Shown one piece after another: positions 59,861 through 64,000 of a stretch of DNA of 64,000 nt; within the stretch, counting starts at the first letter, position 1; each line of letters begins with the position of its first letter. Under the pieces are notes generated by a model. That model made no database searches, had not been told where the DNA came from, and saw only the letters and a list, made by a program, of their open reading frames with translations. A program made the position numbers and the translations under genes. Source of the DNA: Eutypa lata (Eukaryota > Ascomycota > Sordariomycetes > Xylariales > Diatrypaceae); contig JAKULF010000006.1 in the NCBI GenBank assembly GCA_022661535.1, positions 3,033,001-3,097,000 of the forward strand, in the 5' to 3' direction.

Positions 59861-62816
59861 TCATAAAGCCTGATACTTCCCACTAACAAGCCTCCTAGCA
59901 GCGGGAACCTCAACCCACCTAGGCGCAGCAGCAGCATCCGTCGTCGCCGGCTCGGCTACCGCATCGGCGAAGGGATCATCATCGCTCGGCGGCGGCTCGA
60001 CCGCCACCTCCCTATCCTTGCCCTTCGCCTCCTCGAGGCGCGACACGCTGACGACGCCACCCACACCGACACCACTGCCGCCGACACCGTATCCGCTGTC
60101 GTCATGGAGCGGGGAGAACTCCCAGCGCGCCTCGACGGCGCCCGGCTGGGGCTCCGCGCCCTGCTCGCCGACGATGCGGCACACGATCTTCTGCCAGTCG
60201 GCGGTCGGCGCCACGTCCCCGAGCCGCCAGTACACGATGTGCTTGTCTTTCAGGTGGGTGCCGGAGGGCTTGGTCTGGACGCCGGACGCGCGGCCCTCGT
60301 ACGTCGCGAAGAGGACCACGTTGTGGAGGTGCTGCGTGGCAGCAGCAGCGTCTCCCGAGGTGTACTTGAAGGCCGGGTTGAGCTTGTATTGTAGCAGGAG
60401 GCCGAGCTTGTCGCCCTGCGGCTTCCAGGCCGTGTTGATGAGGAGCGGGATATGGGGCTCGGTCTGCGATGGCTCGGCGTCGATGTGCAGCCGGTACGAG
60501 AACCCGATGCTCGTCTTCTGGAGGTGCGCTAGGTCGAGCGTGAACTGGTCGTGATGGTCGGGGGTCTGGTTCGTGACGAAGATGCGGTTGGGCCCGATGA
60601 CGTCTAGGGCGGAGAAGTTGTTGATGCGAATAGGTATTTGTCCTGCAGATCGAGTGTTAGCTGGTGTGGAGACTGACTACATACGAGAAGGCAAGGCACT
60701 TACCAAAGGAGAAAGGCGCGTCGTGTGAGTTATATGAGAAAGCGATCTCGCCGTTCACTTTCACGGATTTCGCTTGGCCGTCTTCGAACGTCGCCGACAC
60801 GGTTTCGATGACGGAGCAATTTAATCCCGGTCCATGCATTTCCGGGTGCTTCGCATGGGCAACACTTCCCAGTGAGCCGGCAGACCGTACTGATTGCGTG
60901 TCCGAAGTCCCCGCGATGCTTGGTTCTGATACTAGAGCGGCAACTCCACTAGGTTTGGAGGACGAGGTCGTAGGTAGGGAAGGGGACGGCGGGAAAGGGT
61001 TCCCTGGGAGCGGGTTTTCGGACACAGGAGCTGGTACGTATATAGTGTTACGCACGTCTCTGCGACCTCTGACGGTGCCCGTCTTCCGTGTGGGCATGCC
61101 GGCGGCTAGACTGTTAGCAACACTCGATAGAGCAGCCTTCTTAGCCTCAGGATCTTCTTCCGCTACGGGCTCCTTTTGAATGCTGAGTTTGAAGAGCTGT
61201 TCAGCTTCTTCCCCTGCTGCTTCCTTTTGGGCTTGGGATATCGGGTCATGTGACGCTGCTGGTACGGTGAACCCTTCAGCGTCCTTCTCCGGCTCCTTCT
61301 GGCTTGGAGGCGGACCCGGTGGTGGTGGTACATCAAAAATGTCTACCGGGGCGGCGGTTCCGTTGACTCGGGACGATGAGCTTGATTTTGGTGGCACATC
61401 GTTAGCACCATCTCCACCGGTGCCGTTAGCACCATTGGCAGCTTCGTGGCTTGTTTTCTCTATAGCCTCGGATGCGCGCGGTAGAGCTTCTGCTGTGCCG
61501 GGTCTCTCGGTAAGAGAGCCTAATCGATGCGTAGAATCGGCAAGGTTGGTTGACGACGCTCTAGGTGACAAGCTGGAGGGGCCGTGGCTACTCTTAGCAT
61601 TTCGTCCAAATGGACCTTTCGCAGGAGACAATTGTCCGAAGCCACCGTGTATGCTCTGACGCCTCCGACTTAACATGGTCCCGATGCGGCTACGGAGCTT
61701 GGTTTCTGGCGGTCCTTCCCTGGCGACGGAATGTTCGCTTCGGGCATGTTCGCTTCGAGCGTCCTCGGTAGCAGGAGTAGGCGCATGTATACTAGGCGTT
61801 CGGGCGGCGTTGGTGCTCGTACCACCGGTAGTGCTTGATGATTGACGTAGAGGTGGAATAGTTCGCTTCTCTATCTTCGGTCGGCCAGCTGTCGTCTTGG
61901 ACGCAAAGTGTGAAATCTCGCTTGATGTCTGATAATCCAACAGGCTGTTGAGCACTCCTTCGGCGTCGGCTTGCAGATGTTGGGCATGCTCCCCCGCATA
62001 GGTTCCATACTGGGTGAGGGCATCGCGTAATTGGTTCATTCTCGTCTCGTCCAGAGCCTGCAAAGACTCAAACACAAAGGGGGCTTGCGACTCCCACTGT
62101 TGGATGGCCGAGTCGAGTCTGCCAGAGGCCAGTTCTACTTTATGAGCACTCGCCTTTGCCCCTTTCTTGCTAAGCTTCTCGGATTTCTCTCGTGCCTCTT
62201 CTAATTCCCTAGCCATGTTGTGAAGGTTCCCTTGTATGGTCTGCATATTGGCTACTTCTTTTCTCTGTGGGAAATTTCTGAGCGGCGACTCGACGTCTTT
62301 CTCGATCTTGGTAGCGAAGATATGATGTGCCATGGCGGCAGTTTCGGTAGACTGGATAACCTTGTCCCATTGTGCCTGGAACGTCCTTGATGAAAACAAC
62401 TCATTAGCTCCATGGTTGACAGGACTAGGGGTTGGTGAAAAGTTATTGTAAAGCATACCCAAGTTCTGATTGCGCATTTGGAACTCTGAATTGGCCTAGT
62501 CTCTTCAAAGCTTGCACATATTGTTCTTCAACCCTCCGTCGTTCCTGTCCCTGTGTTAGATCCTCGAGGTGATATGCGATAGCTCCTGTGATTGTGTGGT
62601 GTTGCGTCATACCTGTAACCAGTCGGCGATTTCGGTGTTGAGCTTCGATATGCGCTTAACTCGATCGCTTAGGATTTGCACGGCTTGGTTAGGTTGTAGG
62701 CTGGCCTGATTGTTGTCAAAGTTTCCCATTAGCCATTGTCGCAACTGAAACAGTCGTAAAGCTTAACATTGACTTACCAGCATAGCCGGGTATTCAGCTC
62801 TTGAAAGGTCTTCCAT
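59861..62816 (-). CDS. SYP1: Endocytic adaptor Syp1 (F-BAR and mu-homology domains)
   Basis: This is a Syp1/FCHo-type early endocytosis adaptor at the plasma membrane. I read five exons: 62778-62816, 62613-62705, 62459-62544, 60704-62385 and 59861-60642, giving 893 residues. Residues 1 to about 270 are the F-BAR domain: MEDLSRAEYPAML, ISKLNTEIADWLQERRRVEE, QYVQALKRLGQFRVPNAQSE and AMAHHIFATKIEKDVESPLR. A long Ser/Pro-rich linker follows, with a proline cluster (DVPPPPGPPPSQ). The last 290 residues are the mu-homology domain (LNCSVIETVSATFEDGQAKS, IPIRINNFSALDVIGPN, IVYWRLGDVAPTADWQ, VEARWEFSPLHDDSGYG). The third intron (62386-62458) is needed because the unspliced frame would miss the LGQFRVPNAQSELG block. 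Confidence 0.92.
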
Positions 62817-63741
62817 GATAAAGTTGTGATGTAGTTATAGTCAAGTTGTTCATATAGACATAAAGGTGAGGCTACGTAGAAGGGGTAATAACGTAAACAT
62901 AAGAAAATGGAAATATAGGCAAGCCAAGGTCAAGAAACAAGCGCAGAAAAGAGAGATCAGAAAAATACAGAGGCGATATGATATGTAAAAGGTGCAATTG
63001 GGGGTTATTCGTACATAGAAGCTCAATATCAACAAGATGAAGAAGGTCTGAGCTGACCAAGAATGAAATATCACATCAGGTTAGACTTTTCAAAAGTATT
63101 CTTGTGACTTGTTTTTTTATGTCTTGCAATTGGGTGCCGAATATAAATTTCTTATCTTCAATTTGTTGTTTGTTTAGGCCATCATAAATGACGATGAGAT
63201 GGAACTTTCTTCTCTTTAGAGCTCATCCACTGACAGAATAACGACAGCCCCAGTGAAGGCCCGCCAGCCTCCTCCCACTGCCTTGGCTAGAGTCATAGAA
63301 GCTAAGCTAAATATAGTATAGTTGGGCTGAAGTCAAGCCTATTTTAACTTTAGCGCATTTATACCTGCCTAAGCAAGCTAAGCTACTCGTATATCCACCT
63401 GGAAATCTTATGTAATTAATTACCAGCTGTTAGTTTACTACGTACAATACTTGAAGCCCTACGAAACATCGTCAATGGCACCTGCATTAGAATACTTAGG
63501 AAACATACATAAATAAAAACAATTCAACTTTATATATGTACCTATGCAAACATACAACTACTTATATTATGTTCAGTTCTTAGGTACAGAAAACATTGTC
63601 AAGCTGCCTAACTAAGCCTGTTACCTGACGAGGTGGGTCAACGCTGATCGTCCCACGGAATTGAGGTTCAAGCACAAGCACTTTCACTAGGATCTTCGGC
63701 ACTTCTTCCTATAAAATTATACTAGGAAGTAATAACACAAG
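62817..63741. other. Divergent spacer
   Basis: This spacer of about 925 bases lies between SYP1 and the gene starting at the right edge. It is AT-rich after 63360. No gene is seen. Confidence 0.5.
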
Positions 63742-64000
63742 ATGGCATCAGATCCAGACTGGAAAGGGTTGGTCTCGTCTTCTGACCGTTATGACAATAT
63801 CCAAGCCATGTAAGTCGTACTAAGTCGCCGTATTCATTCAGACCCTTGAAATCCTCATCTATCATATCCAGAACGAAGGCTCTTACTACAAAGGGTCAGG
63901 GGCCTAACCACCAAAGCGCATTTACTATTGAGAACGAGGCATATCAAAATTCAACTTCTCTTGTAAGATATATCAGCCCCATCTACATTGACATGTGAAT
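63742..64000 (+). CDS. Start of an unrecognised gene (cut by window edge)
   Basis: The ATG at 63742 (CAAGATGG) begins exon 63742-63809, which joins exon 63872-63962 across a 62-base intron. A second intron probably begins at 63963 (GTAAGA) and runs out of the window. The 53 residues read MASDPDWKGLVSSSDRYDNI, then QAITKALTTKGQGPNHQSAF and TIENEAYQNSTSL. I recognise no domain in this short part. The clean splice signals and phases support a real gene. Confidence 0.55.

Noticed and set aside
60664..61659. Two plus-strand frames of 171 and 159 codons
   Set aside because: They are antisense to the SYP1 linker, which is a Ser/Pro-rich region of a well-supported gene.

Overview
The window is nuclear DNA of a filamentous ascomycete (Pezizomycotina, most likely a sordariomycete). 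The evidence is genes with several short introns (about 50-190 bases, GT...AG), intergenic spacers of 0.3-2.7 kb without operons, a Zn2Cys6 regulator, a fungal-type GH64 enzyme, an RNase T2 and fungal housekeeping genes. Coding exons are GC-rich while several spacers are strongly AT-rich. Dispersed TAGGTA/TACCTA motifs recur in the spacers. I found no rRNA, tRNA, CRISPR or intact transposon. The species cannot be fixed from sequence alone.

Layout. 0-3 kb: the 3' part of SEC62 converges on a secreted RNase T2 gene. 3-7 kb: a decayed spacer with a perfect 16-bp inverted repeat and one unrecognised two-exon gene. 7.2-11.2 kb: a large membrane/ankyrin-repeat gene broken by three stop codons and three apparent one-base shifts. 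12-17.5 kb: S-adenosylmethionine synthetase, the GPN3 GTPase and an APQ12-like nuclear-envelope protein. 19.5-25.3 kb: a regulator-like protein without a visible DNA-binding domain, divergent from a short-chain dehydrogenase, then an orphan 558-residue protein. 26.9-29.6 kb: a divergent cullin-1-like gene. 31.4-35.6 kb: a Zn2Cys6 transcription factor tail to tail with an Old Yellow Enzyme. 38.2-39.5 kb: a secreted GH64 glucanase. 42-47.6 kb: two small genes and a CYP52-like P450. 49.6-51.4 kb: a nucleoside-hydrolase-like protein with a predicted doubly acylated N-terminus. 53.2-62.8 kb: TAM41, MAD1 and SYP1. The start of one more gene lies at the right edge.

The housekeeping genes (SEC62, SAM synthetase, GPN3, APQ12-like, TAM41, MAD1, SYP1) share no pathway. 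The stretch from about 19 to 51 kb is more accessory, with regulators, oxidoreductases, secreted enzymes and orphan proteins between AT-rich spacers. It lacks a polyketide, peptide or terpene backbone enzyme, so I do not call it a biosynthetic cluster. The items most worth a second look are the acylated nucleoside-hydrolase-like protein, the divergent cullin and the broken ankyrin gene. Exon models were made by hand. For all complete spliced models except the Old Yellow Enzyme, whose last two junctions I did not fix to the base, I checked that the summed exon lengths divide by three.
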